64,000 bases of DNA from Sorex araneus. Lineage: Eukaryota > Chordata > Mammalia > Eulipotyphla > Soricidae. The notes beneath the pieces were generated by a model that saw nothing but the letters and a program-made list of their open reading frames with translations, did not search any database and had not been told where the DNA came from. Location: the NCBI RefSeq assembly GCF_027595985.1, contig NC_073305.1, positions 84,064,126-84,128,125 on the forward strand. Direction: 5' to 3'. Shown here piece after piece: positions 42,501-64,000 of this stretch. Position numbers and translations under genes: made by a program. Position 1 is the stretch's first letter, and each line of letters begins with the position of its first letter.

Positions 42501-42880
42501 AGAGAAGGGATCACCAAGCAAAGGGTGCTAGGCAGGCCCACTAGGGATGGGAGATACAGGCTGAAAATAGACTATAGACCGAACAAGATGCCTACTTAAT
42601 ACCTCTGTAGCAAACCACAACACGCAAAAAGAGAGAGTAAGCAAATGGGCATGCCCTGCCACAGAGGCAGGGTGGAGTGAAGAAGACAGGGTGGGGGTGA
42701 TGGGAGGGATGCTGGGACCATTGGTGGTGAAAAATGGGCACTGGTGGAGGGATGGGCACTTGATCATTGTATGACTGAAACATAAGCATGAAAACCTGTA
42801 AATCTGTAACTTTGTCTCACGGTGATTCACTAATAAAATAAAATTAAAAAAGAAAAGAAAAGAAAAGCATGTAGTCTTGG

Positions 42881-42957
42881 GAAGGCCGTGACTCAGTGGT
42901 AAAGTACATCCTTGCATGCGCCGGACCCAAGTTCGGTCCCCGGCGCTGTAAAAACAA
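42881..42957 (+). mobile_element. ID-like tRNA-derived mini-SINE
   Basis: GAAGGCCGTGACTCAGTGGT (A box TGACTCAGTGG), then AGTTCGGTCCCCGGCGCTGT (B box) and a short A-rich tail. It is unlike the main SINE head and closer to ID-type elements. It lies directly right of the L1 target duplication. Confidence 0.6.
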
Positions 42958-43497
42958 AATGCGTGACCTAGTTTTGAAAGATTAATAGTATCTTTTAGCA
43001 GATAGCAGGCAATTAAAAATATGCACTATATGTTTGCTTAAGGCTGGATTTTATATACTCTGAACAATTTAAGAGCTAATTACGGAAAATAAAATTAAAC
43101 TTCATGTGGTCCCAGTGATTCAGATGACAATCTTCCTTAGTAGAATACTTATTCTTCCAATTTCTCCTATATAGCCATGCCCCCTGTCAATTAAGTGCCA
43201 AATCTAAAGCTTTTCATTGTAAAAGATAAGAATATTGAAATCAGGACATGTAGTATAAAATTTAACATATGATAGTATTTTAAACAAAATAGGTAATGTA
43301 TGTCCACTGGTCTGGTGAAAACTACCTTGTATCAGTGATTCAAGATGGAGAAGGCAACTAGTATTTCTGCCCTGCCAATATAAAAATAAATGCAAAAATA
43401 GAAACTAGTGAGAATATTAATAATTGGTGACATTCTATAAAAGCTCTTTTAAACAATCACAGGTAGAATCATAAAGTGTTTCATATTCCACCCTCTT
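42958..43497. other. Intergenic, nothing recognised
   Basis: AT-rich DNA between the L1 and the RPS24 pseudogene. Confidence 0.5.
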
Positions 43498-43935
43498 GTA
43501 CAATATCGTCACTATCTAGACCAGGCAGTTCATGACCAGTTGATTCCACATCCTGCATCGTGAAAGGGCCACAGCACCTAAGACAGAAATTCAAGAGTAA
43601 CTTGCTGAAATGTACAAAGACCACCTCAACTGTCATCTTTGTGTTGGATTCAGAACCCATTTTGGTGTGGGCAAGAACCAGCCTTTGCATGATATCACGA
43701 TTCCCTGGATTATGCAAAAGAAAACGAGCCCACAGACTGCAAGACATGGCTTGTCTGATATGAGAAGAGAAGAAAAAGACCTCAAGAAAACAGGAACAAG
43801 AACAGAATGAAGAGCAGACTGCAAAAGTCAATATTGATACTGAAAGAAAAGCAATTAAGATTGTAGTGATTTTGTGTTGACTGTGTTTATCTTTTTCACA
43901 AGAATTAATAAATTTGAAATTAAAACCTGTAAAAA
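43498..43935 (+). pseudogene. RPS24P: RPS24 processed pseudogene
   Basis: Pieces in shifting frames match ribosomal protein S24: a KFMT-like start (AGTTCATGACCA), then the CCTAAGACAGAAATTC segment, GFRTHFG, DSLDYAK-like sequence, RHGL and an R/K-rich end (RREEKDLKKTGTRTE). It has no introns. The start codon is eroded, and there is a stop after EIQE plus several frameshifts. The 3' end retains a CACAAGAATTAATAAA-like UTR with a polyadenylation signal near 43910. It lies between CENPQ and GLYATL3. Confidence 0.82.
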
Positions 43936-45977
43936 TGGATGCTACATTAAACTAAAAAATGAGTTAAAAATCTCAAACCAAGCAAAAAAAAGAATAGTTG
44001 TTTTCCCCAATTCCCAACGGGGTGTGTTTTACAAACAGGTTTTGCATAAATATGAGACACCTGCCTTGAAACCTAAAATTAAAGGATTTACTTCCTTTTA
44101 TTTGTTTGGATAGAATATCCTGTCTTTGCCTGTTTACCAAAAATAAATTCAGGTACACCTGCTAAGATTAGTATGTGAATGGTTTGCTTTGGCTTCATTT
44201 ACAAACAAGTCTCCTAATCCTATCATGTTTCATTCATTGTTAAATACTTGGCTTTGAGGAAGATAGCAGAGGAAAGAAGGAAAGCAAAAGCAGAGAATTC
44301 AAAGTTTCCATTTGCATTTATCATACCTGAAGTGATCAAGCTCTTTCTGTGTTCGAACTAGCTTTTCTTTTTTGAGTAACTGCCATTGAGTATCTTTTCA
44401 TAACTTTGCAACCAAGCCACTACAGAACCACTTTATCTTGCCTTCGGTAAGTACACTTTCGTTATAGTTTGTTATCGAGAGTACGAAGTTGCTGTAGCAA
44501 CCATATATGAAGCTTAATTATAGGATAAAATTGGATTAAGAGAAAGATGGAGACATTTTCCAAATTCAGTATTACTATTAGAGTACTTTTGCAAAATGAA
44601 ATTGTTTAATTTTTAGCTAGCAGAAACAAACGTGCCTTAGCCAGTTTTACCCAGTTTCTATCCCCAAGGAGGTCATTATAATTACTGTAGGTTTTCAAAC
44701 GGAAAAACAAGGCTATATAATAATAATAACATGAAAATGGCTGACATCTATTTATCCTTTCTATATGCTGAATACTATGGTAAACTCATTGAATACTTAT
44801 ACCATGTTTAATCCTAACAAGTCTATAAGGATAAAACCTAATCTTCACTATTATCCCCATCCTGTACGTAAAGCTGAGGCAAAGAGAAGCTGTCTTTGAG
44901 TCACAAATAAAAAGTGACTGAACTAGAAAAAAAATGATAATTTTGACTGATAGAAATTTGTTCATATGCTATAAATAGAGGGAACAACTGAAGCTAATGG
45001 GTAAATATTACAGTGTAAATTCATCTGTTCCCCAGGATTAAAATGAATGTGATTATGAATGTATTCATTTGAGCTTATTGATGAAATCTCTAACTTTTTA
45101 CTTTGTCATACCCCGTCCAACCCATTTCTTTCCCTCTTAATCTCAGAGTTTAAAGTTCATTTTATCTTGATAGACATATTTTACCTTTAATTATCTTTAG
45201 CCTAAGTGTTTTATTTTGTTTTGTTTTGTTTAAATTATGTGCTTGCTTTTGGGTTATTTCTCCTTTTGACAAAAGCAATTTTCTAATTAATTGTGTTATT
45301 TTAAAGAGAGAATAGAACTTGGAAAGATTAGGTATTTCTGAGTTAAATGAACTTGAGAACAAAATTTAGTCTAAATTTGGGACATCATTTATAAATCTTT
45401 TCAATCCCTAATTTTTTAATCTTTTCTCTGATATTGTAATTCTTATTCTACAAATCACAGCTTCGGTTCGTTTGTTTAATGGATCTTTAGATAATATTTA
45501 GAAAATAGTATATTTCTATAGGGTTCTCATCACATCCTGATATCCTTTATGCACAGCTGTTTGCTACATTCAGTAAGATCTTTCTAAAAATAATAAGCCA
45601 GGATCCAAAAATGCTCTTACGTTGATACCCAGTAATTCACTCCTAATATAATTTCTCTCATCACTTTCAATGTCCAATTGCTCCTTATGTTACTTAAGCC
45701 AGCATCTTTAAGAAATCTCATATAACTTAGCCCTTCATCTGATCATGACTTTATGAGACATGAAGGTAAAAACAAGCATTCTCTCCCTTGTGGCCACATT
45801 CAAATTGGAGCACTTCGAATGCCATTGAGGTATTTGATCTGTTTATTGTCCCAAGTCTCATGGTATTATATTGTATATCTAGTGCCATGTAATTATTTAT
45901 AGTGGTGCTTGAAGTCACAGCCGTTTGAGGGACTTAAACTCTTTTATTTAAAAGAATAACTTTTTATTTAAAAGAAT
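43936..45977. other. Intergenic, nothing recognised
   Basis: No repeats of the main families. A run of unique AT-rich sequence, the longest repeat-free stretch of the right half. Confidence 0.5.
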
Positions 45978-46135
45978 AGTTAGGACTACAAAAATAGTAT
46001 TGCAGGTAAAGAGCTTGCCTTGCACACAGCCTACCCAGTTTCACTCCCCAGTATCCCATATAACCCCCTAAGCCCCACCAGCCTTACCAGGAGTAAGCTT
46101 GGAGCAAAAAAAAAAAAGAAGAAGAAGAAGAAGAA
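45978..46135 (+). mobile_element. Short SINE, deleted, with (GAA)n tail
   Basis: AATAGTATTGCAGGTAAAGA, CAGTATCCCATATAACCCCC and GGAGTAAGCTTGGAGC, then an A-run passing into (AAG)6. Confidence 0.75.
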
Positions 46136-59023
<12,888 letters not shown>

Positions 59024-60036
59024 GTGAGGTCCAGTGTAAGGCATAACTAACTCATTTTGTTCTCCTTTTTGTTATATGTCTGTGTGTGTATGTATGTACA
59101 CACACATATATATAGCAAATAGATATGACTTATGTAATATACACACAAAATTAAGAAATACATATACATACATATCCTAATGGGGCTTGGGTTCAGAGTA
59201 AGTAGAAGTGATTTAAATAAAATTGCCTTTAAAGTGGTATTTTTTTCCCAACTACTGTAATACAGATATCAGTACCCCAGCTGTTAAGTGCTAATTAATA
59301 GGTAAGCAACTTTGTCTTTCTGAAGAAAATGATCTTGTAAAGAGATACTCAACTGATTTGCACAGTAAATACTGGAATTAGTTTATGAGGAAAGTGTCAT
59401 GTCAGCTCTGAGGACATAACAGCATGGTTATTAATGCTAGTGGATGGAATTTAAGCCAAGATGGACATAGATTAAAGTTTCCCATAGTTTGAACTGACAG
59501 TTTTATCTTCAGTGTATCACTTAACTCTTGTAATGATGATTGGGGATTAATACAAGAAACAAAGTTACTGTTTATAACCATTCCTGGGAAATGAGTTTCT
59601 TGGCAATTTGACAAGAAGGCAGGATTCCTGTGTTAGAAATATTAAATCTAGGAATGTTTTTCAGTCACTGTTAGTTACAAAACCCTCTTGTAAGAAAGAA
59701 ACTTGTCATGTACAATAGTAACTGACACATGAATTGCTATAGATTTGGAATGTGATCTAAATCTATTTGCATATGTTCAAGACTTATGGAGGAAATTCTA
59801 TACTGTATTTCACCTTTATGGATCTACCCATTATGCAGGTTAAATGTGAGACATGTTTCTGCTACTCAACCAATATAGAAAATTTTTCTCACCGATAATG
59901 GCGGCACATCCCTGTAATTGCCAATATTTTTTCAGAAGACTAAGCTCATGGGTCAGTTATGGTTACTTAAATGGACCCAGTCATCTTTCTAGAAGATTTG
60001 AAATGGACATATATGAGTTAAGAACATGTAGTATAA
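59024..60036. other. GLYATL3 intron 3, left part
   Basis: AT-rich with a short TA/TG repeat near 59085-59120. Nothing else is recognised. Confidence 0.45.
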
Positions 60037-60204
60037 CTACAGTGGTAAAATCTCCTCACGTTTTGTGTAAGTTAGAGCAAGCATTCCCTCTGGCTTCTGA
60101 TATGGCCTCATAAGACTCTGGGCTTCTGTGGTGACAACCAAAATCTCCTTGGAACGTTGAATGGCGTCTAAGGCATTTTCAGCATCTTTACTGTTTTCAG
60201 CCAT
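60037..60204 (-). other. Unidentified 55-codon open frame, possible pseudogene fragment
   Basis: On the minus strand an ATG-started frame reads MAENSKDAENALDAIQRSK, then EILVVTTEAQSLMRPYQKP, and ends TKREEILPL before TAG. The composition looks protein-like and the surrounding 59.9-60.6 kb is not one of the recognised repeats. I could not match it to a family. It is in GLYATL3 intron 3, antisense. It may be a decayed retrocopy or chance. Confidence 0.2.
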
Positions 60205-60904
60205 AACACCTCTATCCCCAAATCACAAACAACTCTAAAAGCATATATACTGCCATGTCATCATTCCCCTAGCACTGCAACGTAGACTTCAGTCAAGACC
60301 AATCAGTTAGGTTCAAGCTTTTGGTTGGGGAGCAGCTGTATATAGGGTGTCTAGAGCCATAGCACAGCCTACACAAGGATGCCTTTGTCATTTTTAATCT
60401 AAGAGCCAGCCATAAATAACAGTGGATCAGGAACTCAACTTCTTGTGTTTGTCATACTTTAGGACAGGAAATGAAAAAGTTTTCTGATACTCAGTGCCTC
60501 CAGGCTTTTTTGTACACTACAGATACGATGAGAAAGGACTTGTCTAAACGAGCACTAACCTGAAAGTTTCAGAGGCTTGCCCCTGTTAACGAGACCAGGG
60601 GCTCGTTTTTCTATGTTTTGGCTTATCCAAATAGCAACAAGTGTAGAACAGTGAATAGAACTTCCTTTTAAGCTGTGAGAAAGGACAAAATCCTTTGTGC
60701 AAAGTGCTAACCTAAACAGAAGACAGGACAATAATGGTCAACCTCAGCAAGGAAACAGAACGAAATCCACAGTTTGGAATCTCTACCCAGAAAACAACTG
60801 GATTATTTAATACATATATGGAAATATTTTTTTATAAGAAGGGTAGGATAGGGATGTAAACAAAACCTGTGGATTAGAAGATTTATAAAACAAAGTACAG
60901 GCTA

Positions 60905-61083
60905 GGGAGCTGGAGTGATAGCACAGCCTGTAGGGCATTTGCCTTGCACGTGACCGACCCGGGTTCGAATTCCAGCATCCCATATGGTCCCCTGAGCACC
61001 GCCAGGGGTGATTCCTGAGTGCAGAGCCAGAGAGTAACCCCTGTGCATCGCTGGGTGTGACCCAAAAAGCCAAAAAAACAAAA
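60905..61083 (+). mobile_element. Short SINE with 18-bp target duplication
   Basis: GGAGCTGGAGTGATAGCACA to GGTGTGACCCAAAAAGCC and an A-rich tail. It is flanked by perfect AAAACAAAGTACAGGCTA at 60887-60904 and 61084-61101. Confidence 0.95.
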
Positions 61084-61295
61084 AAAACAAAGTACAGGCT
61101 AAACTAAACTGGCATGTAAGACTTGGATAATGAAATTGTGAAGAAAACAAGGAAATGTTTGCTATAAAAATAAATGATGATCTGATTAGGTAGAGATTGC
61201 TTTTAGTGGAGAGAAGAAATTGTGTTTGGGAAAGTGATAAATGTAAGGTAATCAGCAGTAATTAAAATGTATAAGCATTTAGCTGCTCATTCAAC

Positions 61296-61401
61296 TTTGT
61301 TTTGTTCGGGGCAACACCTAGAGGTGCTCAGGGCTTACTCTGAACCCAGATCAGCCACATGCAAGCCCAGTCTCCCCACTGTATTGTCTTTCCAGCCTCT
61401 G
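61296..61401 (-). mobile_element. Short SINE, deleted
   Basis: GTTCGGGGCAACACCTAGAG, GTGCTCAGGGCTTACTC and CCCCACTGTATTGTCTTTCC. The middle is missing. Confidence 0.7.
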
Positions 61402-61414
61402 TGCATTTGTTTTT

Positions 61415-61500
61415 ACAGGAACCCCATCCAGCAGTGCTCAGGGCCTGAAGTTCTGGGGAGCAAACCCAGGATCTCACACAATGCAGACATAGCCTCCATT
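61415..61500 (-). mobile_element. SINE fragment
   Basis: CCATCCAGCAGTGCTCAGGG and GGGGAGCAAACCCAGGATCT. Partial. Confidence 0.5.
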
Positions 61501-62521
61501 ATTTGTTTCATTTTTTTATGATGTTTTCTATAGTTATTACACCCCTCAACATGAAAGGTTTTTTTAAAGACAATGCTGAAATTTTGAAAGAGTAAGTCCA
61601 GTCTGACTTAGGAGGAAGAAAATTCTGATTGGACCAAAAATCAGTAGGGAGTACTTCAGTTACCGCTACCCTTTATTTGTTTATCTCATAGTAGTCTTTA
61701 CTTTTTAATTTAATTTTAATATGTAAGTTTTAATGCTAAGGCAGCGTATTCTCTCATCCTAATTGTTTCTATGTAATCCTATTTTTTTAAGAGAGCCCAC
61801 TTCCCCACTGGTGTCTCAAGGACTCCCCCCCACACACCCCAATCTGTATATGCTCAATTCAGTAGACAAAATCTTCAGTTTTAATGACTTTGGCCATTTG
61901 TTGTTCTCTTACTGTGTTTTTTTCCCCCCCAACATGTGGGAAGATCTCTTTTTTTATTTTTTTAAGGGAGGTGGTGAACCAGCACATGTATAAATAGAGC
62001 TAGTCTCCTGAAATTCCACAAAATTTAAAATCAATGATAGGTTGATAAAGTAATTTTTTTCAAAATCTGAATATTTTTAGAGGTATATAAAGTTAAAGAA
62101 TATTATGGATAATTCTGTGCTTATACATTTTAGAGTTTACATGAAATATATAAGCCCAACAAATATAAAATTTAGTAAGCAATGAAGGGGAGAATTAAGA
62201 AAAGTTAAAGGGGAAATCCGAATAGGCCTCAAAGATAGTTTTTGAATACTTAGAGCAATTCGGTGGTTTGGAATGTCAGTCATGGCATCTTTCATTAATA
62301 GCATTAATCTAAATGTCTGCTTTTCTAAAACTTAACATCTAGAAGAGGAGCCAAAGCTTAGATATCTGTCCTCAACATGTCTTCCCACTCACGTATCCTT
62401 TAAAGGGGTTGTGTTATTGGGAAGAGGAAACAGTTGGGGAGTCAGTTTCCAGAGGATCTTACTAGTCAGGATGCAGACTGTAAAAGACAGGGCCAAGGGG
62501 TATTGGTTTATTTTGTTAACT
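61501..62521. other. GLYATL3 intron 3, middle
   Basis: AT-rich with short C runs. No recognised element. Confidence 0.45.
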
Positions 62522-62670
62522 TATTATTTTTTTAAAAAAAATTATTTTAATTGAATCACAGAGAGATACACAGTTACAAGGTTGTTCATGATTCGGTTAC
62601 AGTCATATACTGTTCCAACACCTGTCCCTTTACCAGTGTACATTTTCCACCACCAGTGTATGGATGGGTA
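62522..62670 (-). mobile_element. L1: L1 3'-UTR fragment
   Basis: The reverse complement gives CACTGGTGGTGGAAAATGTA, CACTGGTAAAGGGACAGGTG and a tail into A/T runs, the standard L1 end of this window. A short SINE is inserted just to its right. Confidence 0.7.
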
Positions 62671-62687
62671 TTTAAAAAGACGGGGCA

Positions 62688-62880
62688 GGGGCTGGAGCAA
62701 TAGCACAGCAGGTAGGGTATTTGCCTTGCACGCGGCTGACCCAGGTTCGATTCCCAGCATCCCATATGGTCCCCTGAGCACCGCCAGAAGTGATTCCTGA
62801 GTGCAGAGCCAGGAGTAACCCCTGTGCATTGCCAGGTGTGACCCAAAAAGCAAAAATAAATAAAATAAAGTAAATAAATA
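62688..62880 (+). mobile_element. Short SINE with target duplication
   Basis: GGGGCTGGAGCAATAGCACA to GTGTGACCCAAAAAGC and an (AAAT)n-like tail. It is bordered by AAAAGACGGGGCA and AAAAGACCGGGCA. Confidence 0.93.
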
Positions 62881-63249
62881 AAAAGACCGGGCAAACTGTT
62901 TACAGAAGTTTACAGAAACCATCCAGTTTCATGCTAGGACAGACCACTGTTCCTGAGTTCCTCTGTAAAGAGTACACACACACTACAGTCCTTTGCATAT
63001 TATGGGTACTGAATAGTACTTTTTAGATAATATAGTATAGCTATGACAAGTGAGTGGGATTGGGGTGAGTTTTAAATTCAGATAAATCTCACCAAGAATA
63101 AGTATATACCTTGATATTCCTATTAGTTGTTATGCAACAAGTTGGAAGAGAGACTTCGAAGTCAGAATGCCGAGAAAGAAGCCTAAGCTCTTCTACATGT
63201 CTTACCTGTAGAGTAGACTAGAGACTCGTAGAGACATTGATATTTCCTT

Positions 63250-63361
63250 ACTTTCGGTTTTGGAACCACACCTAGAAGTGCTCAGGGATTACTCCTGGCT
63301 CTGCTCTTAGGGATCATTCCTGGAAAGTGCTCTATCCACTGTACTATAAAGCTCCAGCCCT
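63250..63361 (-). mobile_element. Short SINE, internally deleted
   Basis: CTTTCGGTTTTGGAACCACA, CTCAGGGATTACTCCTGGCT, then directly ACTGTACTATAAAGCTCCAG. Confidence 0.75.
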
Positions 63362-63399
63362 AGGAACATTATTCACTGTGTCTCACTTAAGTCCACTAT

Positions 63400-63578
63400 A
63401 GAGGCTGGAGAGAGAGTACAGAAGTATGGGTGCTTGCCTTGACCAAAGTCAACCGTAGTTTGATCACTGACACCCAATGTGGTCCTCTGAGCACCACCAG
63501 AAGTGACCCCTGAGCTCAGAGTCAGGAGTAAATTGTGAGCACTGTTAGGTATAGCCCCAAAATGGGGGGGGGGGGGGA
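63400..63578 (+). mobile_element. Short SINE ending in a G-run
   Basis: GAGGCTGGAGAGAGAGTACA to GGTATAGCCCCAAAATGG, followed by about 15 G. Confidence 0.82.
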
Positions 63579-63769
63579 AATCAGTGTGAGGATGGAGAAG
63601 AATAAAAATTCCCATTTCACTTTTGTAAACTTTATAAATCAAATCATTTATAAATAAATACAAATTCCTAAGGGATAAGTCCATCAGAATTTCCCTAGAA
63701 AATCCATGGTTGTAATCACAGTGTGCAAAAAGATAGGAATTTGCAGATAATCAGATAAAATTTTTTATG

Positions 63770-63965
63770 AGATGGAGAGATAATATAGGGGTTGGGCTGA
63801 AGAGAATTCAGGGACTAAGATGCTTGCCTCGCACACTGGTTAACTCTGGTTCATTCTTTGGTTCAATTATTGACACCACATATGAACCCATTCACACTGG
63901 CATGAATAATCCCTAAACACAGAGCCATGAGTAAGCCCTGAGTATTGCACAGTATAGCCAAGAGT
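63770..63965 (+). mobile_element. Short SINE, old
   Basis: GATGCTTGCCTCGCACACTG, GGTTCAATTATTGACACCAC and CATGAGTAAGCCCTGAGTAT. Confidence 0.65.
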
Positions 63966-64000
63966 GTTGTAATAATATATAAATGCATAGTAGGTAGGAG

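Larger units (their letters stand above)
35503..42868 (+). mobile_element. L1: Nearly full-length but inactive LINE-1 with monomer promoter array
   Basis: Layout: tandem ~150-bp monomers (35503-37165), unique 5' UTR (to 37482), ORF1 remnant (37483-38354), ORF2 remnant (38412-42207), 3' UTR and an A-rich tail (AAAAGAAAAG repeats) ending about 42868. The flanks GAAAAGCTTGTAG (35490-35502) and GAAAAGCATGTAG (42862-42874) are a 13-bp target duplication with one mismatch, which fixes both ends. Stops and frameshifts break both ORFs. A SINE sits in the 3' UTR. The insertion is intergenic, between CENPQ and GLYATL3. Confidence 0.95.

Noticed and set aside
42250-42541. Repeated 60-90-codon frames containing HMGCW or GPYGML
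   Set aside because: These are translations of the short SINE, found at every copy. They are not genes.
43481-43831. 116-codon minus-strand frame
   Set aside because: Antisense shadow of the RPS24 pseudogene.
59853-60113. 86-codon plus-strand frame
   Set aside because: No recognisable domain. Overlaps the antisense frame that looks more protein-like, and no splice context.

Overview
The window is a piece of a placental mammal nuclear genome. It has split genes with GT-AG introns, a CpG-island promoter, L1 retrotransposons, solo retroviral LTRs, processed pseudogenes and dozens of tRNA-derived SINEs. The dominant SINE (head GGGGCTGGAGCGATAGCACA, tail GGGTGTGACCCAAAAAG) resembles what I remember of the SOR elements of shrews (Soricidae, Sorex). 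A shrew is therefore the best guess, from memory only.

Genes. The left 9.5 kb holds coding exons 2-7 of MMUT (mitochondrial methylmalonyl-CoA mutase) on the minus strand, codons 1-482. The remaining exons lie beyond the left edge. A CpG island at about 16.1-17.1 kb looks like a head-to-head promoter. MMUT runs leftward from it and CENPQ (inner-kinetochore CENP-Q) runs rightward. All eight CENPQ coding exons are present (21530-33606, 272 codons plus stop). GLYATL3 (glycine N-acyltransferase-like 3) follows on the plus strand: its first three coding exons are at 47812-59023 and the rest lies beyond the right edge. The order MMUT-CENPQ-GLYATL3 matches human 6p12.3. I see no shared pathway among the three; MMUT and CENPQ appear linked only by the promoter.

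Repeats. 33.9-35.5 kb is intergenic. 35503-42868 is a nearly full-length but dead L1 with a 13-bp target duplication and about eleven tandem ~150-bp promoter monomers. A second, 5'-truncated L1 lies at 54.3-56.0 kb. Two solo LTRs have TG...CA ends and exact 6-bp duplications (23453-24044 minus; 49854-50220 plus). Processed pseudogenes of SNU13, TOMM5 and RPS24 are recognisable. A second SINE type shares the tRNA-like head but has an unrelated body and a CAGTGAT-type tail instead of poly(A).

There is no CRISPR, operon or prokaryotic system. The most interesting material is the L1 monomer array, the alternative SINE family, the nested insertions and the bidirectional promoter.
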